NCBI GenBank assembly: GCA_013399875.1
Contig: VXAZ01003272.1
Coordinates: forward strand, 2,196,643 to 2,260,642
Origin: Gymnorhina tibicen
Lineage: Eukaryota; Chordata; Aves; Passeriformes; Artamidae
DNA: 64,000 nt
Direction of reading: 5' to 3'
This document shows positions 46,801 through 58,217 of the stretch, piece after piece; within the stretch, counting starts at the first letter, position 1; the number at the start of each line of letters is the position of its first letter. Under the pieces are notes generated by a model. That model was not told the DNA's origin and searched no databases. It saw only the letters and a program-made list of their open reading frames with translations. Position numbers and translations under genes: made by a program.

Positions 46801-49015
46801 AGAACAGGTTGATCTGTAACACCACGAGCAGTCTGTTTTCTATCAATGATTCCTAGCCAGCTTATTAAACAGATTTATACAATGAAAGAATCTAATAACA
46901 AAAACATTCACCTCCTTTATTACTTGGCATTATTTATGGCTCTTACTTTTTTTTAGCTACCTTTTTATATATCGGAATCTGCCAACATTGTATTTATAAA
47001 GTTTATGTACTAGCAGCATTTGTTGGGCAGGGATTTGGGTTATTTTATGTTTCTTTCCTCCTACACTTATTACTAAATCTATATACAAGTGATTGTAAAG
47101 ATTTAAAAAAGACACCGAAGAAAATATTCCGGAGAAGATGGAACGCTTGAAAAATTAATTAATTCTGGAGAAATGGAGTTTTTAATGTGCTTCCATTTTA
47201 GATATTCTCTCAATAATAATAAAAAATAATGGTGCTTAAGACAAGAGGCTATTCCAAGGCTTAACTGTGTACCCCAGAATCCTCAGTGTTGAATCATAGA
47301 TGGGGAAGTGTTTACACACTGCGAAATCAAAAGTTCATCCTATGACCACCCATTCAAAGCTCTAAATATCCATAATTGCTGTCCAAAGAACAACTTTGTC
47401 TTCCAGAGCTCCTTCCTTCCTTCCCTCCTTCCTCCCTGCTGTCTGTCCCTCTGTCTCAAGGCGATGGAGCCACAATGGCACGTTTGTCACCGTGGGTGGG
47501 AGTTCATGGCAGCCCCTGAGCGTTCCCCGCCCGGCCCCCGGTGCCAGCGCTTGGCTCGGGCACCCCGGCTGGGTTGGGCCTGGCACAGACACAGCCATGG
47601 AACAAAACAATCTCCCTTCCCTATGGATTGTGCTTTCCTGGCAGGCCAGTTCAGCCAGTGCACTTAGAGCCTCTCCGTGGGTCTGCTCAGGGACAGAACG
47701 AGTCGGTGTGGACACATCTGTTTTTCTAGAAGGCTCCTCCATGTGCACGGGAAAATCCTCTGCTGGTGTTAGAAACGCCTTGAGATGCCCCTGCTGTATT
47801 TAGAGAGAGAAATAAGGGATTGTATGGGGAAGTAAGGGAAATGGGGACCGTGGAAGTCCTGGGGCAGCAAAATCAGGACAAAGTGTGTGGTTTGTCCAGG
47901 CTGCAGCACCCCCGGCAGCGGGGAACAGGGAATCCCTTGGAAATCCGTGCAGCAGGCACAGGGAGCTGCCGGTTTCCCCAGGCAGACAATAGCAGTGAAC
48001 TGTTCAAATAAATAAAAAGTGAGAAGCAGGAACAGGGGAAGTTTTGTATTGAACTCCCTTGGCTGAAATTCCAGCTGTTGGGAGCTCTGGTGGCCGGAGT
48101 GTCCCCACGAGGGGTCAGCGAGCCCTTTGTGCCCCCTCCCACCTGAAGCTGTGTTGGTTTATAAATGATCTGTCTGATACTGGCCCTCACTTTGCCTTTT
48201 GTCTCACCCTCCCAGGAACGTTCCCCCCCAGTGCCCAGGCTCCAGCTATTTCAGAAGAAAACCTTTATATTTTTTTTTCCACTGAGGTTAACCAAGCCTC
48301 CTTCTGTTTTGCTGTGCTCAGCAGTTAAGGCCAAAGTTTACAAGAAAGGTAATTACAGTCTTACTTTTAATTGTAATTAACTAGGAGTAAAGAATCAAAA
48401 TAATCCAGCTACTCTTTTGCTGAACCAGAGCATTATATATAATGTGACAAGGAGAATGCCTTGCCCTTCAGCCATTAATTTTAGCAGCTCTGTTACTCCT
48501 AAATTACATAAACCTCTGGTGTCAGAGGGGAGAGAAAATGAATCAGCCCCGAGATTTCATTGGAATACCTTGCCCATGGTTGTGTCAGAATGTGCAAGGC
48601 TTTTGAAGCACTTGGGGTTATGATGAATTAGAAACACATAATGAAGAAAATCGGGGACTCCAAATAAAGAGGTCACAAGTGAAAAATGTTGGTAGTGAAT
48701 TACAGGCATTTCTGGTCTCGTGAAGACCAAAACTTGGGCTTTTGAAGGGAGCCTTTCCCTTTTATTCCTGAAGGCGTTGGAGCAGCGTGAGTGCGGCAGG
48801 GAGTTCAGGGGCTGCACTGCCCCAAGGAGATGTCATCGTCAGTGGTGGGAGAGACACACTGGGAGGAACGAGTGGATTCACAGGCAGCACAGGACGAAGC
48901 TGGGAAACATTTTAGCTCTCTGGTTCCTAATCACGATCACGACCCAGAACACAGTTCTGAACACTTGACAAACGCCGCTCTTTCCCAGCTCTTTATTGAG
49001 CTCCTGGTTTCTTAC

Positions 49016-49045
49016 CTGGCATCGCCTTTGCCGCGGTCACTTTTC
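49016..49045 (-). other. Candidate 30-base exon, minus strand
   Basis: On the minus strand CTGGCTGCCACCCACCCAG forms a good acceptor and GCCAG followed by GTAAGA forms a strong donor. The 30-base segment between them is open in two frames. The frame beginning with one base of a split codon reads KSDRGKGDA and ends with two bases (AG) that join the first base of the exon at 26652 to give Ser. Thirty bases keeps the frame if the segment is skipped, as for an alternative microexon. Support is from splice words only. Confidence 0.28.
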
Positions 49046-49965
49046 CTGGGTGGGTGGCAGCCAGCCAGGCCCAGGGAACCGAGGGAGCACGAGGCTCAAT
49101 GGCACCATTGGTGACAAAGAAAGGAGTTGAACCGAGCCTTGAAAAGGCAGTGAAATGTCAGATATCCGCATTTAAAGCCTGGACCAAGGCGGATTTTCCT
49201 TGTGCTGCTGCACTTCCACAGCCAAAAACCCGAGTGCCACGGACCTTGGCAATGTTATTGGGGGGATCTTCCTTTAAAGATGAGCTATTCTTGAACAATT
49301 TCTCCACTGTATGTGACACAAACAGGCTTTTCTTTGACACCAGACGTGCATGTCTTCTTGCTCCAGCTATTTTTTTCTTGGACAAACATATGTATTGTAG
49401 CCAACGCAAGGAAAATCCCGCTCACTATTTATGTTTGAGTTCCCTGTGTCCCATTAACAATATCCCAGTGTACTCCTGGCACCAGAACATCTTGATCCGG
49501 ATCCAGCACTGTTTTCCTGGATTCCCCTTTGGTCACTTTAGTGCCACAAACTAATCGGTCTTATTTAGTGACCTTCCATCCCAGAGGCTCTCTTTTTTGG
49601 GCACTGAAATAGTTTCCTGTCCTTTTTTTTTTTACAATTTTTACAGTTTTTTGCTCAGTAGGGAGCTCCTCTTACTGTGGATCTGAACTAAGAATAATTG
49701 TCTGTACTAGGAACTCCGCTCCTTGCACTCACAGATTTTATCTTCTGTCCCGTGACTCTTCCACACATCCAGGAGGTTTCGTTCTGGTGGTGCTCCTGAC
49801 CACCAGGCAAAGATGTGTTATATGTGCACTGTTGGAATATACTGAGAACTTTATGAGGCTCTCAAAGGGCAGAAGCTTTCCATAGGGAAAAAGAATCATG
49901 GTGTTGGTGGTGCCCCTCCTTCAAGGCTGCTCTCCTTTGTAGCAGTGTAGAGATGGAGATTAGAT

Positions 49966-50159
49966 TTTCTTTTTATTTCACTTCTTTTCCTGTTTTTCCC
50001 TTTATTTTTATTTTCCCTTTCTTTTCCTTTTTTCCCTTCCTTTTTTTTTCTCTTTCCATTTTCTCTTGTTTTCCTTTTTTTCCTTATTTTCCTTTTTTTC
50101 TTTTCCTATTTTCTCCTTAATTTCCTTTTTCTTCCCCTTCTTGTTTCCCTTTATTTTTG
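49966..50159 (+). repeat. Long pyrimidine-rich tract
   Basis: Nearly 200 bases are almost entirely T and C, interrupted only by scattered single A or G. Units such as TTTTCC and CCCTTT recur without a strict period. Such purine/pyrimidine strand asymmetry can form triplex (H-DNA) structures. Alternatively it is degraded low-complexity repeat. Confidence 0.85.
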
Positions 50160-50790
50160 TAGCATAAAAGGTAGCCGGGCACACTCTCCTTCCATATAAA
50201 TAAATACAGCCTTTGCATCAATTAAAAAACAAAATGCAATGTTTTGGGCTCTCATTGCCTACATTTATTGCAGAATACATTAATGCAGATTTATTTTGGG
50301 CTGGGATCTGCCCGTTTTTCTTAGCTGAGCTTTGGAGAGCTGCATTTCAAAGCTCCATAAGTTTTCTGTCCCGCCGATGTCAGCCATCGATTTACCCGAG
50401 GAGTCGCGTTGTTTACAGCGGAGACATTAAATCATGAAACAACTTCCATTGTATCCCGTGCTCAGATAGGCAACAGCACTTCCTAACTGTGAAACCAGCT
50501 GCTCTAATCTTTAATGACTTTGGTTCAGTGGCCAAATCTACTTCTTTGGGCTCTCCTAATGCACCATTAGATTAGTTACTGTCGCTGGAATTGCTGTCGC
50601 TCAGGCCCTGGTTGAGGGAGGATCATGGTATTTTTCATAAATCATTTTTTTTCCCCTTCTTCTTTTACTGTTTAAAGGATAATAGTGCTGTAGCTTTGCG
50701 ATTGTTTTATGAGGCGGTAATCTTGTTGCTGTGAGGATAAAGCGTGAGGCCAAAGGCAGTGCTTATCTCCGGAGAAGCCAGTTATTGCCC
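50160..50790. promoter_or_regulatory. Candidate conserved non-coding regulatory block
   Basis: Unique AT-rich sequence follows the pyrimidine tract and contains many homeodomain-core words (TTAATGACTT, CCATTAGATTAG, ATTAAATCATG). The look is typical of deeply conserved vertebrate enhancers, but conservation cannot be measured from one sequence. No exon is supported; a 74-codon frame at 50213-50437 has no domain. Confidence 0.25.
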
Positions 50791-51449
50791 AGGAAATCTC
50801 TACAAAACATCAACTATCGCAGGTTCCGCCCCTCTGGAACAGCAGCAATGAGATTTTGTGTCCGAAATAGTCCACCATGAAACGCAAATGCAGTATTTGG
50901 GGGATTCTTTGGCAATTAGTTCCCAGGTTTCTGAAATAAGTTGGTTTGACTAGCAAAGGCCAAAATCCCGGGATGTTACCCAGGGCTGCACGTGCAGCTC
51001 TGCTCACAGAGCATCCTGGGACTCCAGCATCACCCAGGCCAACCAGAACAACCCATCCTCCTGGAACCAAGCAGAGAATTCCTGGTTTCTTGTCTCCTTG
51101 GTTGTGTCTTTAACTCCGGCTGCAGGAGGAGGATTTCCCGGCTGACACAGCGCTGCACCTGGAGCAGCAGGAATTGAGGGCTCATTGCCTTTACCTAAAC
51201 ATTAATAACATTTTTAGGCCTTTCTGCATTTACAAGCAAGTGGAGGGAGGCAGCTGACAGTGATAATCACGGTGCTGAGCCTGATTTTTGGGAAGGGAGA
51301 GTGATCCAGGCACGCTCCATCCTCAGGAATCCCGCAGCACCTCCTGGGGAAACTGTTAAACACCCCACGCTGATGCACTCTGTCTTTAAGAGGTTTATTC
51401 AATTAACCGTTTAAACTTTCATTCTATTTTGCCATTTGGCGAAGAGGAT

Positions 51450-51640
51450 TCTTATGCATTTAATAGTTTTATGCATTTACCCATTAGCCCTTTTAAGTGG
51501 GCTCGCCGGGCCGAGCTGTGCCATTTCCCGGCGGCGCGGCGGCCGCGGCGGCGGGCAGGGCAGACAGTGATCCATGGCACGTGTCACGGCCGTTTGCATC
51601 TCCCTGACCTCCCCAATCCATCTCCCTGAAGGTTGCTGTC
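51450..51640. promoter_or_regulatory. Paired octamer-like motif beside a GC-rich patch
   Basis: TTATGCATTTA occurs twice (51452-51462 and 51469-51479) at 17-base spacing, each holding the palindrome ATGCAT related to POU-factor sites. About 25 bases after the second copy the sequence changes sharply to a CpG- and GGC-rich patch (about 51500-51560) with repeated GCGGC units. This composition is consistent with a small regulatory element or a weak CpG promoter. No transcript start or donor is supported. Confidence 0.3.
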
Positions 51641-52738
51641 CATTAATCCCACGGCAGCTGCTGCTGCAGCCGCTCCGAGGTACCCGGGGCAGGTAGCCGA
51701 GGCTTCAGGTAGCTCCCTGCCCGAGGAGCCCAGATTGGCAGGATATTTTCATCGAAACAGAAACTTAGAAGAAAATGACATATGTTCGTTAACCTAAGGA
51801 CTGCTGATCACTTTAAATACTTTAAATTAATCCAGCTTCATTTGTTAAAACTAGCATCATCTGCTTAGGGACTAAGGGAACACTGGGAACACTTCAAAAC
51901 AGGCACCGCAGCAGATCTTCCCCTGCTGCCTCGTGGGGGATCGTCTAAAACTCACTTTGCAGCAATATTGCTGTTCTCTGTCAGTCCTTATTCATATTCC
52001 TTATTCACAGTCCTTTTTAAATTCCTGCCACGCAGCACTGGGGCACTTTCCTTCCTTTACTTTGCAGATGTTTCTGGCCCTGCTTGTCCGTGCAGCAGGT
52101 CAAGGATTTATTTATGTGCACCCCGGCTGCTTTGGAGGGAGCCGAGGGCAGGACTAGCCCACGCTCCACAGGTGAATTCAGGTACTGAATGTGCAGGTTC
52201 TTCCCACTATCAGGAACTTCTGTAAGCCAATATTTTAGGTCTGTTTGGCTTCTGATACAGGCTGAGAATGAAATGTTCCCTCAAGGACCGGTGCCACCCT
52301 GTATTTGCCATTTGTCTCTTGTATTCAGGCTGAAGTTGAAGAAGAGAAACAAAATTGTTAAAACTTTTTAAGTTTTTATACTATAAATGGGCAGCAAGTA
52401 GTTACTTTTTATCTCAGTTTTATAGGTGTTATTTGTTTATAAATTCTCTGGTAAGGTCGATGTCAACAGCGATGTCAAAGCATTCAGCTGCCTTTAAAAT
52501 AATGAAAAATCCAGCAAAACTCACTTGAGAGGATGATTTCTACATAACCTCACTGCTTCTGGCACCTTCTCCTAGTAATAATCTGTATCATTATAATACC
52601 TGTGTTAAATTGAGCAGAGTTAATTGATGTAATTTATGGGAATGTGGGTATTTGTCTAAAACACCGTTGATTTCCTTCGTATGAAGCAGCAGCTGACGGG
52701 GAAAGGAGGTGGCACGTCCATGGTTTTGTATCAACAGG

Positions 52739-52830
52739 CTTGAAAGGATCTCTGGGGTCGTTCAGGTTCAGAAATAAACTCAGCTGAACCATCCCTGCCT
52801 GCTCAAGTTGTTTCCTACCAAGGTAGAAAG
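52739..52830 (-). mobile_element. Probable CR1 LINE fragment, diverged 3' end
   Basis: On the plus strand GAAAGGATCTCTGGGGTCGT, TCAGGTTCAG and CCTGCCTGCTCAAG resemble the reverse complement of a CR1 3' UTR subfamily that has CTCTGGAGATCATC and CTGCTCAAG at these positions. Divergence is high, so the call is tentative. Confidence 0.4.
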
Positions 52831-52952
52831 GCTCAGGCCTTCCTTCCAGGTCTGCTGCTGTGCACGGAGTTGGATTTGGGATTTAGTCCACGAGGAAGGT
52901 GTGGTTCTCTGGGGGTTAGTGGGGAATTTTGTGGCAATACTGATTATCTACA

Positions 52953-53056
52953 GGTCTTGGAGCAACGTGCTCTAGTGCAAGGTGTCCCTGCCCATGGACC
53001 AGCCGATCTCTAAGGTGCTTCCAACCCAAACCGTTCCATGTTCTGTGATTCCATGC
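52953..53056 (+). mobile_element. CR1 LINE fragment, 3' end
   Basis: Sense CR1 terminus of about 100 bases. It shows CTTGGAGCAACGTGCTCTAG, GCAAGGTGTCCCTGCCCATG, GATCTCTAAGGTGCTTCCAA, CCCAAACCGTTCCATG and TTCTGTGATTCCATG. It is 5'-truncated and lies close to the probable minus-strand CR1 at its left, giving two inverted pieces. Confidence 0.93.
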
Positions 53057-55596
53057 CTCGTGTCCCACCCCAGAGCAGCTCCCCAGAGCCCTCTCCTCTC
53101 CCTCTCCAGCAGGGTTGTCTCAGGGTTGCTCCGTGCAGGCTCCTCAGCGGCGGATGTGTTCTCTCCGGCCAAACACGACCACCTGCAAGTTTGTGCTGGT
53201 GTTAGCATTTTCATCTGCCATTATTCAAATCCAGCTGGCTTTCCCTTTGAAGTCCGTTCCCTCATGTTAAATGTTAACTCTAATTTCTCTTGGCCGAGGG
53301 AACAGATAGTGCATTCTTTCCTGTCTGTGTGATAATGGCCACAAGTGTGCTGGCTGCCTTCGGCCCTTCCCGCCGCTCCGCATCCTTGCTCTCCTCCAGA
53401 AGGAATTTCGAGGCCCAGCTCTGCTGTAGGGAGTGGGTTTGTCCTGCAAAAAACTCTCAGCCTAGCCCTGAGAACTGTCCTTGTACATCCCCTATCTCAT
53501 ATGGCCAAACCTCTCTTCCAAGACTGGCATGGGTTTAGCGTAGAGAAAAATTACCAAAAAATCACATTTAGGGGTAAATTTTGAGCAAGCCCAGGGTGTT
53601 TTGGGTTTTTCTCAGATGCATGCAGGCTGATGTTTGGCTTTTTCCAGCTGCACTAGCATTTTTCTAAACATATTTCAGTGCTTATCCTTGCATTAAGCAC
53701 AATAGCAATAGAGGGGGGGAGACTTGTGACCATTTGAACTTGAAATCCCCAGAGAGCTTTTTATTCTAATAAAACAGCAAAATATTGGATACATGACACC
53801 CCTTACATCAAACTCTATCATATTAGGGAAACCTTAGAACTCTGGTCTGCAGTCTGGCCTGATACATTACAATTCATCAGGGATCAGTATGAGAAATAAT
53901 TACATCTATTTATTTATTCCACTGTCAGAATGTTGACACTAGTTTTTCATATTGTCTCTGTCATGAAGAATCCTAATTAAATAACATGTCAAACGCATTG
54001 ATCATACATTTATAAATTTGTTTGATATATCATGGAGGCCTTTTGTTATTAGGAGATATCACAAGATTAAAATTAAAGCTTGCCAAGCCGTCTAGCTCAT
54101 TCTACACAGGACTTTTTCCTCCTAATTAACCACAGAATTTTGATGGCTTGTCATTCTGATATTGCACAAAGTAATCTCTTCCTTTTTATTTCAAGTTCAG
54201 GATGCCATTTCCCTTCGACCAAAATCTGGCCAGATATGTACAATTATATTAAGCTATGAAATGACAGGCTCCTCTTGTATTTTTTTTTCCATTTTTCTGT
54301 CCTAATTCCTCTACTTAAGAGGCGCTGTCTTATCACAAAGAAGATCAGGAAGAGCTCGCCTTCAGTTCTTGTGCTTTCTGCACAGAACAGAGCAGGAGCC
54401 TTGGCCACCCTCATTCTTTCCCCTCTTTTTGTAGCTGGGTTTGGACCCGACTCCAGTCAGGGTCCAGTTAGGTGGCCATGAGTCCATGAGCATCCTTCCA
54501 GCTCCTCCACGCTCACCCCTTTAGGAAAAGCAGATTTTTAGGAAGGTGACAGGGACCAGAAAAATCGGTGCTTAAATAGTACGGTTTCTTCCCAAACAAA
54601 TACAATTTGCAAAGAATCACATTCCCCGTGCTTCCTACTTGAAAGGGTAAAAAGATGTCAATAAATAGGCATTTTTTGTCCCTTTCTGATGTGTTTTCTC
54701 CCGTTTTCTATAAGAACATAAGCTAGGAGGGTTTTACACAGATTTGGTGGCAGAACACATGCATTAAGATTAAGTTTCTTTTTAAAATTTGCATTCTTTG
54801 CTTTGTGTGTTTCCTAAATGGGGCAAGAGGGTTTCTTAGTGTGTCTTAGTATTAAAATCTAAAGTAGCAGACCTTCATTCTAATGAGCTTTGTAAATCTG
54901 ACCTAAAAAGTGTCGCCTGGAGTCTTTGAAATGAGTTTCCTACAACTTCCTCTGATCTGATTGTGTGTTTTAGGGGAGGTTAAATGGGTTAAGATTCTTA
55001 GCTGTCCTAAAGCCATTGGAGTGATTCCTTATTAATCTTTTTCACCCCCTAAGACATCATCTACAGATCTAGGCGGATTTAGTACATAAGATAACGTGGT
55101 CAGCCCTGCCATAACTATCCACACAGCTTCTGAAAGGACAAAAGGGTGACAAAAATATGCAGAAGCCCTTCCAAAGGTTCATGTTAACAATACTTCCCAG
55201 TCTTTCCCTTGCCTTTCTCCAGCCCCGGCTTGTCGCAGAAGGGAAGTTTTATCGTCACAGGATAATATCTCTGTAACTTGTGATCTAAATTACAAAGAAG
55301 TTTGTTGTGCTCCGTGTCCTATGGCAAAACTTGTGAGCATAAGATGGGGTCTTCAATGAGCCCTGTCCCTGCTGATAACCAAGGGCTCCTTGTTCCTGCA
55401 GGAAGGGGGCTCGGCGCCCGTGCCAGCGGCTCCTCCTCCCTGCCGGCTCCCAAACGGATTTTCCTCCGAGTCCCCTCTTTCCTGCTCCCTGTCCAGGCTC
55501 TTAGAGGGGCTCTGCTGGCGGAGAACTTTTCCAGAGCTTTAATTCGGGGAGAAAAACGGCCTTTTCACCAAGAAATTGGTGAGAAATTGGTGCCGT
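53057..55596. other. Non-coding sequence, AT-rich block
   Basis: From about 53560 to 55200 the sequence is AT-rich and unique, with few open frames. It resembles conserved non-coding DNA by composition only. No repeat or exon was recognised. Confidence 0.5.
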
Positions 55597-55735
55597 TCCT
55601 GAGAGTGTTCGAGGCCAGGTTGGACGGAGCTTGGAGCAGCCTGGTGTGGTGCAAGGTGTCCCTGCCTGAGGCAGGGGGGTTGGATTAGATCACCTTTAAA
55701 TGTTCCTTCGAGTCCAAACTGTTCTGCGATTCTAA
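55597..55735 (+). mobile_element. CR1 LINE fragment, 3' end
   Basis: Sense CR1 piece with GTTCGAGGCCAGGTTGGACG, GAGCTTGGAGCAGCCTGG, GCAAGGTGTCCCTGCCTGAG, GGTTGGATTAGATCACCTTT and GTTCTGCGATTCTAAAT. These are the ORF2 end and 3' UTR with a tail. It is 5'-truncated. Confidence 0.93.
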
Positions 55736-56797
55736 ATAACAGGGGAAAAAGTAAAAACACAGAGATAGTTTCATTTATCTGAGTGATTGATGCTTCTGTC
55801 TTAGGCATCCTTCGACATCACAGGGCAGTTCAGGGCCTTTGCCTCTGGTGGGAAGGTCATACAGTAGCATTGTAATACTTTTACCATAAATATGCTTTTT
55901 TTTTTTGGAAGAAAAAAATCCAGTTATCCTTTGACATGGACCATATATTTTACACGATTCTCTTTTACCCCCTTCACACGTTATATCTGCATGGCAGCAA
56001 CAGCATTTTCAGTTCCACGCCCTTCTGCTTGAGCTTGTTTGTTCCTAATCATTTGCTGTGCTAGAAAATGGGAGTGAGGTCCATGGCCAGAAGATTTTTA
56101 TAGGTCTGTCCAGGGCATAACAGCATTTGGGAACCTGAGGTGTTGTACAAGCAGTGGTAATACTATTTGAGGGATCAGCTGCCATTTAATCAACGTCAGG
56201 AGGTTGTCAATTCCTTCCATGATTTATGGTTGGGAAAATACAGAATGATTTGTAAAATAACAAGGAGCAGTACCCCCTCCCCCCCCGAATGGGGTGTTTT
56301 GAAAGCACTGCAAACTGAAACACAAAATTATTCTGGAAGAATTTTCTCAGGATTTTGAAGTGCTTGCCTTAGCACTGAACTCCCTGTTGACATAAGTGTT
56401 CCTTAGTCCTCTGCAGGTGCTACTGTAGTGTCACAGAGCTCTCAGGAGCCCATTACAGTCTTTTGGCCTGGAAAAAAAAACCAGAAGAAAAAACACTTTA
56501 AAATCGTGAGTGGCTTCTTCAAAGCTGGAGCGCCCTGATAAGGAGCCCAAGTGTGTGGTTTTCCATGTGTTTTAACGCTCTCTGGGTGTAAGACACAGCC
56601 CGTGGGGCCAGTGGTGCCCACAGGCTCCATCCCACGGGGTCATCGCTCTGCCCCCACATCCAGAATGTCCTTAAGTGTCTGCTTAACTTCTTCCAGGCTG
56701 AGGACAGCGTTTAAGCAGTTCTTAAATCGGGTATTGTGTACCTAAAGCAGGGAGGTGGGATGCTACAGGACCTTTTCCAGCTCATCCACAAACTCAC

Positions 56798-56847
56798 CTG
56801 GGCCCCTGGAAGTGGCATTCAGACTCTCCACGCCAGTTTTCCTGTCT
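56798..56847 (-). other. Candidate 50-base internal exon, minus strand
   Basis: On the minus strand TCCTGAGGCTCCTTTTAG gives a fair acceptor, and GGCCCAG followed by GTGAGT gives a near-perfect donor (GT at 56797-56796). The 50-base segment is open in two frames. The frame starting at the first base reads RQENWRGESECHFQGP and ends with two bases, which fits the phase of the candidate exon at 49016-49045. Along with 26301-26652 this could form part of a minus-strand gene. I do not recognise the peptide; two open frames out of three weaken the phase argument. Confidence 0.3.
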
Positions 56848-57319
56848 CTAAAAGGAGCCTCAGGATTTTATTTTCTTCCTGTGCTGCAGATTTTGTAGGT
56901 CTTTATAAAATGGATTCAGGTCACCAGGCCTTCAGCAACTTGTAAGTGCATGTGCCCATATTTAGCTGGATCTGGGAGGGACAGCAGGGGCAGGAGCTCT
57001 TCTCCAGGGAGATAGAGCTGTCACTCTTCCTCTTCAACGATATTCAAACCAGAAATTATTAAATTACACATGTGTTTGGAGAGCTGTTTGACCCGTTGAT
57101 GGCAGAGGATGAACAGCTCCCCCTTTTCCAGCAGCTGCGCAGCAAAAGCCGTGGCTGGTGGTGAGCTGTGCCCAGTAAAGACACCTGCCTCCACAATTCT
57201 CCTCCTGCTCCTTCTGACACCAGCATGCCAGGTAGTTTTGTCTGCATGGAGATCAGCTTTGGAGTCTACAGAGATGTTCCAAGTAGAATCTGGGAGAGCT
57301 CAGGAATGTGTGCTTTATT

Positions 57320-57338
57320 AAAAAAAAAAAAAAAAAAA
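57320..57338 (+). repeat. Poly-A tract
   Basis: About nineteen A bases directly follow TTTATT. No recognisable retrotransposed gene copy lies upstream. Confidence 0.95.
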
Positions 57339-58045
57339 CACCCTGGAGGCAGTTTAGGTATTTAGCTCCTGAAGCGTTTTTTGTATCTCTTAATTACTTA
57401 TAATCTGACTTTTCTTTCTAATTGAGGCTCCCAGCATCTGCCTAGCTACCAATACTCTTAACTACTAATTTACGTTGCAGTTGGCACCTGACCTTACATG
57501 ACACGTGTAAGACTCTTAGACAGATAATCCTGGCTTCTTCTTGAGACTTATGTCGCCATGGAGGGGTCAGTGGTGTGAGACAGCACAGCTTGAGGTGCAA
57601 AGTGCCACAGCAGCTCACACACTTTACCTTGCTGAGTCTGGGAATCCCTTAACAGGCTGATCCGGGCTTTTGCACAGCCAGCCCTCCTGCTTTTGTCCCG
57701 GGCAGGCATTTTTCTGCCTGTCACTTCCAGGCCTTAAAGCAGCATGTCTGTGTTGGTTAATTTGCAGACATCAGTAGACACATTTCACACTGAATTCCAC
57801 CCTGTGGGGCCGTGTCTAATTGGACAAATTTGAGCAGCAGGCAGGAAAGCCACCGCAGCATGGAGCAGTGATATATGGGCACAGGGAAAAGGGCTGGGAT
57901 CTTAAAGTCACAGCTCCTCTGCTCGCCTGCCTGGCTCCCAAATTTGGAGCGGGATGGCTCTGAAGAGTGAGGTTTAACATCCTGCACCACCGCCTTGGTG
58001 CTCCAGGGTTTTCCAGAGTGGCTCTCTGTGCATTCGTTCAGCTCT

Positions 58046-58217
58046 GAATCCCAGAATCCCTGAGGCTGGAAAAGCCCTCCAGGATTTTTGAATCCAGCCC
58101 GTGACTGGCCATCACTTGGGCCAGCACCGAGTGCCACGTCCGGCCATTCCTCGGACACCTCCGGGCATGGGAGCTCCACCACCTTCCGAAGCCTGAGCAC
58201 CCTTTCCATGAGGAAAG
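58046..58217 (-). mobile_element. CR1 LINE fragment, ORF2 C-terminus and 3' end
   Basis: Minus-strand CR1. On that strand the frame reads VLRLRKVVELPCPEVSEEWP and then DVALGAG, a decayed form of the ORF2 end (VxRLPxEVVESPSLEVFKxxxDVALG). The 3' part on the plus strand begins GAATCCCAGAATCCCTGAGG. A 185-codon minus-strand open frame (57757-58314) runs through it and owes its length partly to this element. Confidence 0.9.

Larger units (their letters stand above)
43061..52738. other. Non-coding sequence with AT-rich blocks
   Basis: The part from about 45800 to 47300 is AT-rich and has no sizeable open frame. Low-complexity pieces are TTTCTG hexamers at about 45795-45830, a TTCC run at about 47410-47435, poly-T at about 49623-49633 and the long pyrimidine tract at 49966-50159. 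A 166-codon plus-strand frame at 49054-49554 overlaps an 83-codon minus frame and shows no domain. Confidence 0.5.
55736..58045. other. Non-coding sequence with poly-A tract
   Basis: The stretch holds poly-T at about 55899-55908, a C-run at about 56276-56286, and an A run of about 19 bases at 57320-57338, together with the candidate exon at 56798-56847. The A run follows no recognised retrocopy. Remaining sequence shows nothing identifiable. Confidence 0.5.

Noticed and set aside
49054..49554. 166-codon plus-strand frame and 83-codon minus frame at 49158-49409
   Set aside because: They overlap on opposite strands, neither has a domain or a convincing pair of splice sites, and this length is expected by chance in a window this size.
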